Shown: in pieces, positions 27,001 to 35,330 of the stretch | How the letters are laid out: each line of letters starts with the position of its first letter | Numbering within the stretch: the stretch's first letter is position 1 | Assembly: GCF_018728565.1 (NCBI RefSeq) | Contig: NZ_JACSOI010000010.1 | Span: forward strand, 1-64,000 | Source: Zobellia russellii | GTDB lineage: Bacteria; Bacteroidota; Bacteroidia; Flavobacteriales; Flavobacteriaceae | Reading direction: 5' to 3' | Length of the DNA stretch: 64,000 nucleotides | The notes under the pieces: model-generated | The model's input: the letters and a program-made list of their open reading frames with translations, nothing else | Databases searched by the model: none | What the model was told of the DNA's origin: nothing | Program-made: the position numbers and the translations under genes

Positions 27001-27263
27001 TTGGTAACCGTACCATAGGTGGTTCGGCTATGGGTGGTATGCTATTGGGTACACTTCTAGGGGTTCTTGTAATTCCCGGGTTGTATTTTGTTTTCGCAAA
27101 AATGGCAGACGGTCGTTCATTGATAAAAGATGAAAACAGCGAGCCTTTTACAGAAGGGCTGATCAGAACATCGGAAGAGGAAAATGTTACTCAAGAGCAA
27201 GTAAGCCAGCTGCGTAGAATGCTCAAGAAAATCCTATCGCGAAAGAAAAATCCAAAAAATTAA
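24015..27263 (+). CDS. RND multidrug efflux pump, HAE1/AcrB type
   Basis: 1082 residues, with 12 membrane spans and two large periplasmic loops as in AcrB. The proton-relay residues are kept: Asp408 and Asp409 in VVDDAIVVVEAV and Lys939 in LLGKNAVLIVEF. The N-terminus MFSKFIKRPVLAIVISVII is typical. The proton-driven pump works as a trimer with the adaptor and the outer-membrane factor encoded on either side. The C-terminal tail (about 40 residues, charged) is longer than in AcrB. Substrates unknown. Confidence 0.95.
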   Translation: MFSKFIKRPVLAIVISVIIVFVGLLSIKQLPISQFPQIAPTTVNIFIAYPGASADVLVKSTLIPIETAINGVQDMRYIASDATSAGEGTLRIIFEPGTDPNEAVVRVKSRVDQVMPLLPPLVQREGVIITPVQPSMLMYVNLFSSSKKNDEKFLYNYAYTKIVPELQRIKGVASAKILGSRKYAMRVWLKPDRMRAYNISAEDVLEAMDEQSVIARPGRLGRSSGKKSQALEYVLTYEGRYNEADQYKDIIIKANEDGEILTLKDIADVELGSEFFDIYSNLDGKPSASVVLKQTFGSNASDVIDSVKDKLKELKENLPPGIDYQISYDVSNFLDASIEQVVHTLRDAFILVAIVVFLFLGDWRSTLIPIIAVPVSLIGAFFIMQLFGLSINLITLFALVLAIGIVVDDAIVVVEAVHAKMEEEHLNQYQAVKQVIGEIGGAIIAITMVMVSVFVPISFMTGPVGVFYRQFSITMAGSIIISAIVALTLTPVLCAMILKNNHGVPRKKSLVDRFIDWFNRGFEKLTGRYVNVLKYIVNRRVVTFGILIAFCAGIFFTNETLPAGFIPNEDQGTIYAIIQTPPGATLERTNDVAHKLQAMCEEMDAVESVSSLAGYEIMTEGRGSNAGTCLINLKPWSERHESVHEVMEELEEESKNLGAVIEFFEPPAVPGFGSSGGFSMRLLDKTDNTDYHEFERINNEFMDALSKREELTGLFTFFAANYPQYELVVDNKAAMQKGVSIGKAMENLNILIGSTYEQGFIKYGRFFKVYTQAAPEYRRMPSDLEQLFVKNEQGEMVPYSSFMKLEKRLGPNEITRYNLYNSAAIRGLPAPGYTSGDAIKAIREVAEESLPNGFDIAWEGLSYDEAGRGNGSIYIFLVVLIFVYLVLAAQYESFLLPLAVILSLPVGIFGSFLLLKAMGLANDVYAQIGLIMLVGLLGKNAVLIVEFAVQKRREGATILDAAIEGAKMRFRPILMTSFAFVAGLIPLVIATGAGAIGNRTIGGSAMGGMLLGTLLGVLVIPGLYFVFAKMADGRSLIKDENSEPFTEGLIRTSEEENVTQEQVSQLRRMLKKILSRKKNPKN

Positions 27264-27266
27264 AAG

Positions 27267-28694
27267 ATGATAAAACATATTAAGACCCTGGTCTCCATTT
27301 GTGCGGTACTGCTAGTGCATTCTTGTGTGCCAACTAAAACGGTACGTGAAGCTGATGCCTCCGTTCCCGAGCAGTATTCGGGGGAGATGAATGATACGGT
27401 AAATACGGCCACGGTAAAGTGGAGAGATTATTTTAAGGATGAAAATTTGACGTCCCTCATTGATGTTGCATTGCAGAACAACCAGGAGCTCAACATTGTG
27501 TTACAGGAAATAGCAGTAGCACAAAGCGAGGTGAAGGAGAAGAAAGGGGAATACCTTCCTTTTGTTGACCTGAAAGCTGGTGGCGGACTCGAAAAAGTGG
27601 GTCGGTATACGAGTCAGGGTGCAAGCGATGCGAATAATGATATTAGGCCTGGAGAGGAATTTCCGGAGCCTTTGGGCGATTTCTTACTTGAAGCGCGAGC
27701 TGATTGGGAGATAGATGTGTGGCATAAACTTAGAAATGCAAAAAAAGCCGCGGTCATGCGGTACCTCTCTTCGGTGGAAGGCAAGAACTTTATGGTAACC
27801 AATCTCATTTCCGAAATAGCTAATGCCTATTATGAATTATTGGCCTTGGACAATCAAATGGCTATCGTAAAGCAGAATATTGGTATTCAGAGCAATGCTT
27901 TGGAAATTGTGAAACTTCAAAAGGCCGCCGCTAAAGTAAATGAGTTGGCCGTTAAGAAGTTTGAGGCCGAAGTTTTGCATACCAAGAGCCTTCAGTTTGA
28001 GATTCAACAGGAAATTGTTCAGAAGGAAAACGAAATCAATTTTCTTTTAGGCCGATACCCACAACCTATAGCAAGGAATTACAGCGGGTTTGAAACCTTG
28101 GTTCCGGAAACGGTTCAGCTTGGGTTGCCTTCTCAGCTGTTGGCCAATCGTCCTGATATAAAACAGGCAGAACTGGATCTAATGGCTGCCAAACTAGATG
28201 TAAAAGTGGCCAAGGCCAGATTTTATCCTTCTTTGGGCATATCTGCGGGAATAGGTTTTCAATCCTTTAAAACGGAGTATTTATTGGAAAGCCCTGAATC
28301 TTTGATTTACTCTGTATTTGGTGAATTAACTGCGCCTCTCATTAATAGAAATGCAATAAAGGCAGCATATACTGGTGCCAATGCAAAACAGTTGCAAGCG
28401 GTCTACAATTATGAACAGACCATTTTAAATGCTTATGTTGAGGTAGTAAATCAATTAGCGAAAATAGATAATCTGGAAAAGAGCTATGATTTAAGGTCAA
28501 AAGAGGTTGATGCTCTAACCGCATCTATAGATATCTCAAACCGACTTTTTAGATCTGCTAGAGCGGATTATATGGAAGTACTTATGACCCAGCGTGACGC
28601 GTTGGAAGCAAGGGTAGAGCTTATTGAAACCAAAGAAAAACAGATGAGTGCCGTGGTAAATGTATACCGTGCTCTTGGTGGCGGGTGGAATTAG
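27267..28694 (+). CDS. Outer-membrane efflux lipoprotein, TolC/NodT family
   Basis: 475 residues with a lipoprotein signal (VLLVHSCVPTKT). Two OEP repeats with long helices (about 60-260 and 275-470), including LPSQLLANRPDIKQAELDL, the standard linker between them. It forms the trimeric exit duct of the pump. Three bases after the pump gene; a strong terminator follows. Confidence 0.94.
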   Translation: MIKHIKTLVSICAVLLVHSCVPTKTVREADASVPEQYSGEMNDTVNTATVKWRDYFKDENLTSLIDVALQNNQELNIVLQEIAVAQSEVKEKKGEYLPFVDLKAGGGLEKVGRYTSQGASDANNDIRPGEEFPEPLGDFLLEARADWEIDVWHKLRNAKKAAVMRYLSSVEGKNFMVTNLISEIANAYYELLALDNQMAIVKQNIGIQSNALEIVKLQKAAAKVNELAVKKFEAEVLHTKSLQFEIQQEIVQKENEINFLLGRYPQPIARNYSGFETLVPETVQLGLPSQLLANRPDIKQAELDLMAAKLDVKVAKARFYPSLGISAGIGFQSFKTEYLLESPESLIYSVFGELTAPLINRNAIKAAYTGANAKQLQAVYNYEQTILNAYVEVVNQLAKIDNLEKSYDLRSKEVDALTASIDISNRLFRSARADYMEVLMTQRDALEARVELIETKEKQMSAVVNVYRALGGGWN

Positions 28695-28725
28695 CGTTTA
28701 AAATCCCCTACTTATTTTTACCTGT

Positions 28726-28763
28726 AAAAGCCATTTCACACTAGTGTGAAATGGCTTTTTTTT
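28726..28763 (+). terminator. Strong (bidirectional) terminator after the RND operon
   Basis: A near-perfect palindrome: AAAAGCCATTTCACA pairs with TGTGAAATGGCTTTT around CTAG, flanked by T runs. It can also serve the convergent SMP-30 gene. Confidence 0.92.
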
Positions 28764-28778
28764 ATAATATACCTGGGA

Positions 28779-29693
28779 CTATCGTACGCCGTTTACGTTC
28801 ATTTCTAAGGTATAGGCAGAGTCCATTGCGGTAATGAACAGTGTTTTTTGTTCGGGACCTCCAAAAGTTACATTGGCCGTCCAGCTCTCCGGAACATCAA
28901 TATGTTCTATTTGTTCGCCTTTTGAGTTGAACACGGTAACTCCGTCTCCGGTAAGATAAACGTTTCCTTGGTTGTCCAAGGTCATGCCATCGGAGCCCAT
29001 ATCGGTAAACAACTTTTTGTTGGTTAGGTTTCCGTTCGCTTCAATGGTATAAGAGTAGGTTTTTTTGGCTCCGTTGTCGGAAACATATAAAGTTTTGCCA
29101 TCCGGCGAACCTATAATTCCGTTGGGTTGTTCAAAATTATCATCGGCTACAATGCGCGGAACGGAATTCCCTTTTGGTAAATAATATACACGCCGGGCAG
29201 ATTGTTCCGGCTCGGTGTGTTTCCACCAAGATCTTTTATAAAATGGATCGGTAAAGTAAATACCCCCATTTAAATCTACCCAAAGGTCATTAGGGCCGTT
29301 CAGCTTTTTTTCTTCGTAATCATCAATTAGAACGGTCACTTTTTTATCCGGGGCTATACTCCAGAGTTCGTTCTTTTCATCGGCTGCAGCCAAAAGATTG
29401 CCATCATGGTCAAAATAGAGTCCGTTGGCACGCCCTGAGGGTTTCATGTAGTCGGAAACGGTATTAGTTGCGGCATCCCATTTCACGATACGGTCATTGG
29501 GCTGGTCCGTAAAATAGATGTCACCATTTTTATCAACGGCCGGGCCTTCCGTAAATTTATATTCATCGGAAACCAAAGTTAATTTAGCATCTTTAGCTAT
29601 GATGTTTTTGGATAAATTTTGCTGCCCCTTACAGGAGGATAGTGCCAGTATAGCGGCCACTGAAAACAGTAAGGGTATAGATATATTTTTCAT
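28779..29693 (-). CDS. SMP-30/gluconolactonase family protein, lipoprotein
   Basis: 304 residues. Lipoprotein signal ALSSCKGQQ (Cys about 21). Six-bladed propeller blocks with the metal ligands typical of SMP-30: FTEGPAVDKNGDIYFTD (Glu), NGPNDLWVDLNGGIYFTD (Asn/Asp) and GSDGMTLDNQGNVYLT (Asp). Likely hydrolyses a sugar lactone in the periplasm. Its ATG overlaps the stop of the isomerase gene, so they form one operon. The exact lactone is unknown. Confidence 0.88.
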   Translation of the reverse strand: MKNISIPLLFSVAAILALSSCKGQQNLSKNIIAKDAKLTLVSDEYKFTEGPAVDKNGDIYFTDQPNDRIVKWDAATNTVSDYMKPSGRANGLYFDHDGNLLAAADEKNELWSIAPDKKVTVLIDDYEEKKLNGPNDLWVDLNGGIYFTDPFYKRSWWKHTEPEQSARRVYYLPKGNSVPRIVADDNFEQPNGIIGSPDGKTLYVSDNGAKKTYSYTIEANGNLTNKKLFTDMGSDGMTLDNQGNVYLTGDGVTVFNSKGEQIEHIDVPESWTANVTFGGPEQKTLFITAMDSAYTLEMNVNGVR

Positions 29694-30535
29694 TAGTAAA
29701 GTGTTTTTAGAAAGTTCATGTTGTGCTTCATACTTTTCATAGGAGTGCTGGCATATTCTTCTTGCTCTATAAAAATATGTTCAACACCGGAGTTTGATTT
29801 GTGTTCCATCATAGTGGCAATATCAAGACCGCCTTTACCAAATTCCGTACTTACCTTTTCGTGCATGTTCATATCCTTTAAATGCCATAACGGAAACCGT
29901 TTAGGGTACTTTTTAAAATAGTGCAATGGGTCTTTTTGAGCAACAATAACCCATCCTAAGTCCAGCTCCATATGAACAAGGTCCGGATCAGTGTTGTCCA
30001 TGAGAACATCATAGAGTACTTCGCCTTTATGGGATTCAAATTCGTACTCGTGGTTGTGGTACCCAAATTTTAGACCTAGTTTTTTACAGGCTTTTCCAGC
30101 TTGGTTGAATGCGTCGGCCACTTTTTTGTAATTATCAATATTTTGCCCTTTGCTAGGTAGGGAAGAACAAATAACATACTCTTGACCTGATTCCACAGCT
30201 TGCCGTATGGTATCGTCAAAATTTTTGTCCAAAGCAACGTGTCCACTACAGAGTTTCATGCCCAAGCTATTACAGGTGTTTTTCATTTCCTTTGGAGATA
30301 GCCCGTAATAGAGCCCCTCTTTGCTTCTTGCCGATTCTATTTTTTTAATACCGATAGCCGCAATTTGTTCCAAGGTTCCCTTGGCATCTTTGGCCATTTC
30401 ATCACGAAAAGTATAAAGCTGTACGCCATACGCTTCATCAGGTATTTTGGAAAAGCCCATTGTTGGTATTATCAAGCTTCCGGCAGTGGCCAATCCGGAC
30501 TGCTTTAAAAATTTTCTTCGGTTTATATTGGTCAT
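29693..30535 (-). CDS. Tat-exported sugar phosphate isomerase/epimerase-like TIM barrel
   Basis: 280 residues. The N-terminus NINRRKFLKQSGLATAGSLI is a Tat signal. The xylose-isomerase-like (AP endonuclease 2) barrel follows with YGVQLYTFRDE, FGYHNHEYEFE and HMELDLGW, whose His, Glu and Asp would bind a divalent metal. Such exported isomerase-like proteins are common in Bacteroidota sugar-catabolic loci. With the SMP-30 lactonase they may act on an oxidised or keto sugar; substrate not readable. Confidence 0.87.
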   Translation of the reverse strand: MTNINRRKFLKQSGLATAGSLIIPTMGFSKIPDEAYGVQLYTFRDEMAKDAKGTLEQIAAIGIKKIESARSKEGLYYGLSPKEMKNTCNSLGMKLCSGHVALDKNFDDTIRQAVESGQEYVICSSLPSKGQNIDNYKKVADAFNQAGKACKKLGLKFGYHNHEYEFESHKGEVLYDVLMDNTDPDLVHMELDLGWVIVAQKDPLHYFKKYPKRFPLWHLKDMNMHEKVSTEFGKGGLDIATMMEHKSNSGVEHIFIEQEEYASTPMKSMKHNMNFLKTLY

Positions 30536-30634
30536 AATCGGGTAGGGATAAATCTTAGTAAAGACTTCTAAAATACTCTAAATTTTCGACACGTTAAAGG
30601 GAGGGTCTTTGTACTTTTACGCAAATTTTCAGCC

Positions 30635-31417
30635 ATGAATACAAGACAGCAGAAATTGGAGGCGTTTGATCGTTTATTGACCATAATGGATGAACTACGT
30701 GAGCGGTGTCCGTGGGATAAGAAACAGACCATGCAAACCTTACGTCATTTAACTATTGAAGAGACCTATGAACTTGGCGATGCTATTCTTGAAGATGATT
30801 TGGAAGAGGTTAAAAAAGAACTTGGCGATGTATTATTGCACATTGTTTTTTATTCAAAAATTGGAAGTGAGACCAATGACTTTGATATAGCCGATGTTTG
30901 TAACGAAATATGCGAAAAGCTCATTAACAGGCACCCCCATATTTATGGTGATGTAAAGGTTACCAATGAGGAAGATGTAAAACGGAACTGGGAAAGCATA
31001 AAACTTAAAGAGGGAAAGGGCAAAAAGAGTGTCTTGGAAGGCGTGCCCAAAGGTTTGCCGGCCTTGGTTAAAGCAAGTCGTATTCAAGAAAAAGTGGCAG
31101 GTGTTGGTTTTGACTGGGAAAAGCCGGAACAGGTTTGGGAGAAAGTACAGGAAGAACTTGCCGAGTTACGGGAAGAGGTAAAATTAAAGAACCAAGATAA
31201 GATGGAAGCCGAGTTTGGCGATGTCATGTTCGCCATGGTAAATTACGCACGGTTTTTAAAGATAAGCCCGGAAAATGCATTGGAACGGACTAATAAAAAA
31301 TTTATAGGTCGCTTTCAATATCTGGAATCCAAAGCTAAGGAAATGGGAAAGGAATTAAAAGAAATGACCTTAGCGGAAATGGATGTTTTTTGGGACGAAG
31401 CCAAGCTATCCGAATAA
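30635..31417 (+). CDS. mazG: Nucleoside triphosphate pyrophosphohydrolase
   Basis: 260 residues with two MazG domains: RCPWDKKQTMQTLRHLTIEETYEL (EExxE metal site) and a second block EVQEELAELREEV with its own acidic cluster. It hydrolyses NTPs to NMP and PPi, cleaning the pool and modulating stress signalling. Length matches E. coli MazG. Monocistronic or read into the MATE gene 70 bases downstream. Confidence 0.95.
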   Translation: MNTRQQKLEAFDRLLTIMDELRERCPWDKKQTMQTLRHLTIEETYELGDAILEDDLEEVKKELGDVLLHIVFYSKIGSETNDFDIADVCNEICEKLINRHPHIYGDVKVTNEEDVKRNWESIKLKEGKGKKSVLEGVPKGLPALVKASRIQEKVAGVGFDWEKPEQVWEKVQEELAELREEVKLKNQDKMEAEFGDVMFAMVNYARFLKISPENALERTNKKFIGRFQYLESKAKEMGKELKEMTLAEMDVFWDEAKLSE

Positions 31418-31487
31418 ACTTTCCAATAACAAAGTCACTTAATTAGGTAAGATAAATTAAATCCTTACCTATAAAATACATTCAGTT

Positions 31488-32858
31488 TTGTTTCAGCAAT
31501 ACACTAAAGAATTCAAATATAACATTCAGCTCTCAGTACCTGTGATATTAGGGATGTTGGGGCATACATTCGTTCAGTTGGCCGATAATATTATGGTAGG
31601 TCAACTAGGAACTGCAGAGTTAGCGGCAGTTTCATTGGGCAACAGTTTTGTTTTTATAGCCATGTCATTGGGTATAGGATTTTCAACCGCAATAACACCT
31701 TTGGTTGCCGAGGCGGATGGTGCCGGGAACAAGTCCGATGCCAAAAGTGCCCTAAAACATGGTCTGGTGTTGTGCACCGTTTTAAGTTTGATGCTGTTTG
31801 GGGTCATATTACTGGCCAAACCATTAATGTATTCTATGCGGCAATCGGAAGAGGTGGTTGCCTTGGCTTTACCCTATCTGGATTTAGTAGCTTTTTCCTT
31901 GGTTCCGTTGGTTGTATTTCAGGCGTTCAAACAGTTTTCAGAAGGATTGTCGCAAACTAAATACCCCATGTACGCTACAATCATGGCCAATGTGGTAAAT
32001 ATTGTAATTAATTATTTACTGATTTTCGGCTCCTTTGGTTTTCCTAAAATGGGCATTGTAGGAGCGGCAATAGGTACTTTGGTTTCCCGCTTTTTAATGG
32101 TGGCCTATATTTGGTATTTGTTAAAAAGTAAAAAGAAATTCCATGATTACGTAACCGGATTCGATTTTAAGAATATTGAAAGAAAAGTAATCAAAAAAAT
32201 TATCGATTTAGGTTTTCCATCGGCATTGCAAATGTTTTTTGAAGTAGCTATTTTCACTGCGGCAATATGGCTTAGTGGTGTGTTGGGTAAGAATGCACAA
32301 GCGGCCAACCAAATTGCTTTAAACTTAAGCAGTATGACCTTTATGTTCGGAATGGGGCTAGGTATTGCCGCTATGATCAGAGTGGGAAATCAGAAGGGTC
32401 TGCGCAATTTTGTGGAATTGAGGCGTATTGGTCAGTCTATATTTTTTCTAACCTTATTATTGGAGATTGTATTTGCTGCGCTATTTCTGTTAGGTAGGCA
32501 CTGGTTCCCTACCTTGTATCTGGATTTGGATGATGCCTTAAACGTGGCGGATAATACAGAGGTTATTGTTTTGGCCGCTGAACTATTACTGGTGGCGGCG
32601 TTCTTTCAAATATCCGACGGGGTACAAGTGGTAGTTCTAGGAGCGTTACGTGGTCTTCAGGACGTTAAAATACCAACGCTCATAACTTTTATAGCCTATT
32701 GGGCGATAGGTTTTCCGGTAAGCTACTTTTTAGGTTTACATACAGATTTAGGAAGTACCGGTATATGGATAGGTTTGTTGACCGGATTGAGCGCATCGGC
32801 GGTTATGTTGTATATTCGCTTTAATTATTTGACTAAAAAGTTAATAGTAAATTCATAA
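31488..32858 (+). CDS. norM: MATE family multidrug exporter
   Basis: 456 residues, 12 membrane spans in two related halves, with SVPVILGMLGHTFVQLADNIMVGQLG at the N-terminus. The start is a TTG (31488); the next Met is residue 23, inside the first helix, and cutting there would remove the cytoplasmic N-tail (FQQYTKEFKYNI) that the family conserves. Na+ or H+ coupled export of cationic drugs. One base separates its stop from the next ATG. Confidence 0.92.
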   Translation: MFQQYTKEFKYNIQLSVPVILGMLGHTFVQLADNIMVGQLGTAELAAVSLGNSFVFIAMSLGIGFSTAITPLVAEADGAGNKSDAKSALKHGLVLCTVLSLMLFGVILLAKPLMYSMRQSEEVVALALPYLDLVAFSLVPLVVFQAFKQFSEGLSQTKYPMYATIMANVVNIVINYLLIFGSFGFPKMGIVGAAIGTLVSRFLMVAYIWYLLKSKKKFHDYVTGFDFKNIERKVIKKIIDLGFPSALQMFFEVAIFTAAIWLSGVLGKNAQAANQIALNLSSMTFMFGMGLGIAAMIRVGNQKGLRNFVELRRIGQSIFFLTLLLEIVFAALFLLGRHWFPTLYLDLDDALNVADNTEVIVLAAELLLVAAFFQISDGVQVVVLGALRGLQDVKIPTLITFIAYWAIGFPVSYFLGLHTDLGSTGIWIGLLTGLSASAVMLYIRFNYLTKKLIVNS

Positions 32859-32859
32859 G

Positions 32860-33087
32860 ATGGAATTCCCAAAGTTTTTGTTAGGTGATAATACAGATTA
32901 TCCTACTGCTATATTTGTTGTACATACTGAGTACCCTAGGTTTATTATCAACCTGGAAAATGATGAGGTAGAATGGTTAGAGGATTTTTCAACTGAAGAT
33001 GAAAAGGAGTTGGAGTCCGAAGCACAAAGCCTTATAGAACAGGCGGGTGAATTTTATGACCGTGAGGTATCTAGATACGAAGAGTAG
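32860..33087 (+). CDS. Small acidic conserved protein, unknown function
   Basis: 75 residues, strongly acidic, no signal or membrane segment. The N-half (PKFLLGDNTDYPTAIFVVHTEYPRFIINL) looks like a small beta-sheet; the C-half (DEKELESEAQSLIEQAGEFYDRE) a helix. It sits one base after the MATE gene and five before the PAP2 gene, so the coupling is strong evidence that it is translated. Function unknown. Confidence 0.82.
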   Translation: MEFPKFLLGDNTDYPTAIFVVHTEYPRFIINLENDEVEWLEDFSTEDEKELESEAQSLIEQAGEFYDREVSRYEE

Positions 33088-33092
33088 CTATC

Positions 33093-33668
33093 ATGTGGCA
33101 AGAACTTATTCAGCAAGATAAAGAGCTTTTCCTTTTTTTAAATAATTTGGGAACTTCATCCTGGGATGCTTTTTGGTTGTTTATCTCTAATAAATTTAGT
33201 GCTATTCCCTTATATGCGGCCCTATTGTTCTTGGCGTATAAAACATACGGACTTAAAAAAACCTTGGTGCTTTTGGTTGCCGTTGTCCTGTTGATAGTAG
33301 TAACGGACCAGTTGGGCAATTTCTTTAAATACGGTGTGATGCGTTTACGACCTTGTCATGACCCTGGTTTGGACGGATTGGTAAGATTGGTAAAGTCATC
33401 CTGTGGAGGTAAATTTGGTTACTTTTCTGCGCACGCGGCAAATAGTTTTGCGGTAGCTTTTTTCTTTACGTTACTACTAAAACATAAGTATGCTTTTATT
33501 GGATACGTTCTTATATTTTGGGCCATTTTGGTAGCTTATAGCAGAATCTACTTGGGTGTTCATTTTCCATTGGATGTGCTTACGGGCGCCTTTATAGGAT
33601 TGTTTTTTAGCTGGTTGTTTTCAAAGTTATATATATTTGCAATCGAGAAATACTTGAATGATATCTAA
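33093..33668 (+). CDS. PAP2 family phosphatase
   Basis: 191 residues, about five membrane spans. The three phosphatase motifs are KYGVMRLRPCHDP (KxxxxxxRP), FSAHAANSF (with SAH in place of the usual SGH) and SRIYLGVHFPLD (SRxxxxxHxxxD). Family members dephosphorylate undecaprenyl pyrophosphate or lipid A/phosphatidyl phosphates. It overlaps the following ArnT-like gene by 11 bases, suggesting work on the same lipid-linked substrate. Confidence 0.9.
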   Translation: MWQELIQQDKELFLFLNNLGTSSWDAFWLFISNKFSAIPLYAALLFLAYKTYGLKKTLVLLVAVVLLIVVTDQLGNFFKYGVMRLRPCHDPGLDGLVRLVKSSCGGKFGYFSAHAANSFAVAFFFTLLLKHKYAFIGYVLIFWAILVAYSRIYLGVHFPLDVLTGAFIGLFFSWLFSKLYIFAIEKYLNDI

Positions 33669-35313
33669 CTTCAGATACATATTTTTATTGGTGCTGATTG
33701 TTCTGGTTTATATAGCCGGTATGTTCGTTACCCTTTTTGAGAACGATTCTGCCCAATTTGCCGTAATGGCAATGCGAATGGTTCAAGAGAACGATTTTAT
33801 AAATCTCATAAAAGGCGGCACGGAGTATCTGGATAAACCTCATTTGCATTTTTGGTTAGCGGCTATATCTTTTAAAATATTCGGGTTGTTTGAATGGGCC
33901 TACAGAATACCTGCAATACTGGTAACTTTGGTTGGGGCGTATAGTTGTTTTGGCTTAGGAAAGCTTCTTTACAATACGAACACGGGTAAGTTGGCAGCGT
34001 TGATATATATGACCGCACAAACTATTGTGCTGTCCGTCATAGATGTGCGTACAGATGCGGTTCTTACCGCTTTTACCATCCTATCCATTTGGCAATTTGC
34101 GACCTATATTGAAAAGCGAACGTTAGTTTCTATACTTATTGGAGGATTGGCAGCTGGTATGGCATTTTCGGCAAAAGGTCAGATTGCACTTTTTGTAATT
34201 GGGGTATCCATTATTTGCCATTTAGCTTACACCCGTAAATTGGAAAGCATTCTTAGTTGGAAAGTTCTGGTAGGGTTGGTGTGTTTTGGAGTTGCTACGG
34301 TACCTATGTTGTATGCGTACTACCATCAGTTTGATATGCATCCTGAAAAGGTGATTAGAGGAGCGGCCAATCGTAGTGGTATTCTTTTCATTTTTTGGGA
34401 GCAAAGCTTAGAACGTACCGGCGGAACTATGGGAAAGGCTTCTAAGGATTATTTTTTCTTTTTCCATACGTTTTTGTGGGTTTTTATTCCTTGGACCATT
34501 CCGGCAATCTTTGCTATTGGCGCCCGGTTTAAAACCTTGTATAAATTAAAATTTAGATATAATAGCAAGGTTGAGTTTTTAACATTGGGTACTATTACCA
34601 TCTTTTTTGCGGTAGCGAGTCTATCCCAATTTAAATTACCTCATTACCTGAATATAACCATTCCACTATTCGCAGTGCTTACGGCATCTTATATAAATGA
34701 TTTGATCAGGTATGATCAAAAGAAGATTTTGAGAATCCTTTTAGGCTCACAATACTTTGTATTAAGTATAGTCTTTACCGCCGTTCTATTTATATGTTTT
34801 TACGTATTTAAATTTGAAAGTCTTTTGGCATCAGTTCTTTTGACCCTTTTGCTAATGGTCATCATTTATTTCTGCTTAAAAAGAGAAGCACGCTTTCTAC
34901 GGATTATAACCTTGTCGGTTTATAGTTCTTTGCTTTTAAACTCAGTGCTGAACCTACATTTTTATCCAGAGTTGCTAAAGTTTCAGGCAGGTTCTAGTAT
35001 GGCCGAGGTTGTTTCGGAGGAAAATATTCCTGTAGACCAAATTTATAAAGTATCCAATTTTCACACGTGGTCGTTGGATTTTTATAACCAATATCCGGTG
35101 CAGTACGCTTCCGTTAAAACTCTTGAGAACAAAAAAGATATTTGGCTTTACGTAAACGATACTGATTTACGGAGCATTCAAGATGCCGGATTTGATTGGG
35201 ACCAGCAGTTTACGGAGAATGATTTTAGAATCTCTAGGTTGTCCAAAAATTTTTTAAATCCTTCTACTAGAAAGCGAACTTTAAAAAAGATGCATCTGGT
35301 GCATATTCATTAG
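33658..35313 (+). CDS. ArnT/PMT-type membrane glycosyltransferase (GT83-like)
   Basis: 551 residues with about 12 membrane spans. The first periplasmic loop has ENDSAQFAVMAMRMVQ and YLDKPHLHFWLAAISF, the PMT_2/ArnT acidic and KPxLxxW motifs. Such enzymes move a sugar from a polyprenyl-phosphate donor to lipid A or another envelope acceptor on the periplasmic side. Neighbours fit: PAP2 upstream (overlapping) and a convergent GtrB-like GT2, which could make the polyprenyl-phosphate sugar. Acceptor and sugar unknown. Confidence 0.88.
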   Translation: MISNFRYIFLLVLIVLVYIAGMFVTLFENDSAQFAVMAMRMVQENDFINLIKGGTEYLDKPHLHFWLAAISFKIFGLFEWAYRIPAILVTLVGAYSCFGLGKLLYNTNTGKLAALIYMTAQTIVLSVIDVRTDAVLTAFTILSIWQFATYIEKRTLVSILIGGLAAGMAFSAKGQIALFVIGVSIICHLAYTRKLESILSWKVLVGLVCFGVATVPMLYAYYHQFDMHPEKVIRGAANRSGILFIFWEQSLERTGGTMGKASKDYFFFFHTFLWVFIPWTIPAIFAIGARFKTLYKLKFRYNSKVEFLTLGTITIFFAVASLSQFKLPHYLNITIPLFAVLTASYINDLIRYDQKKILRILLGSQYFVLSIVFTAVLFICFYVFKFESLLASVLLTLLLMVIIYFCLKREARFLRIITLSVYSSLLLNSVLNLHFYPELLKFQAGSSMAEVVSEENIPVDQIYKVSNFHTWSLDFYNQYPVQYASVKTLENKKDIWLYVNDTDLRSIQDAGFDWDQQFTENDFRISRLSKNFLNPSTRKRTLKKMHLVHIH

Positions 35314-35330
35314 ACTTTCTATCTTAAAGA

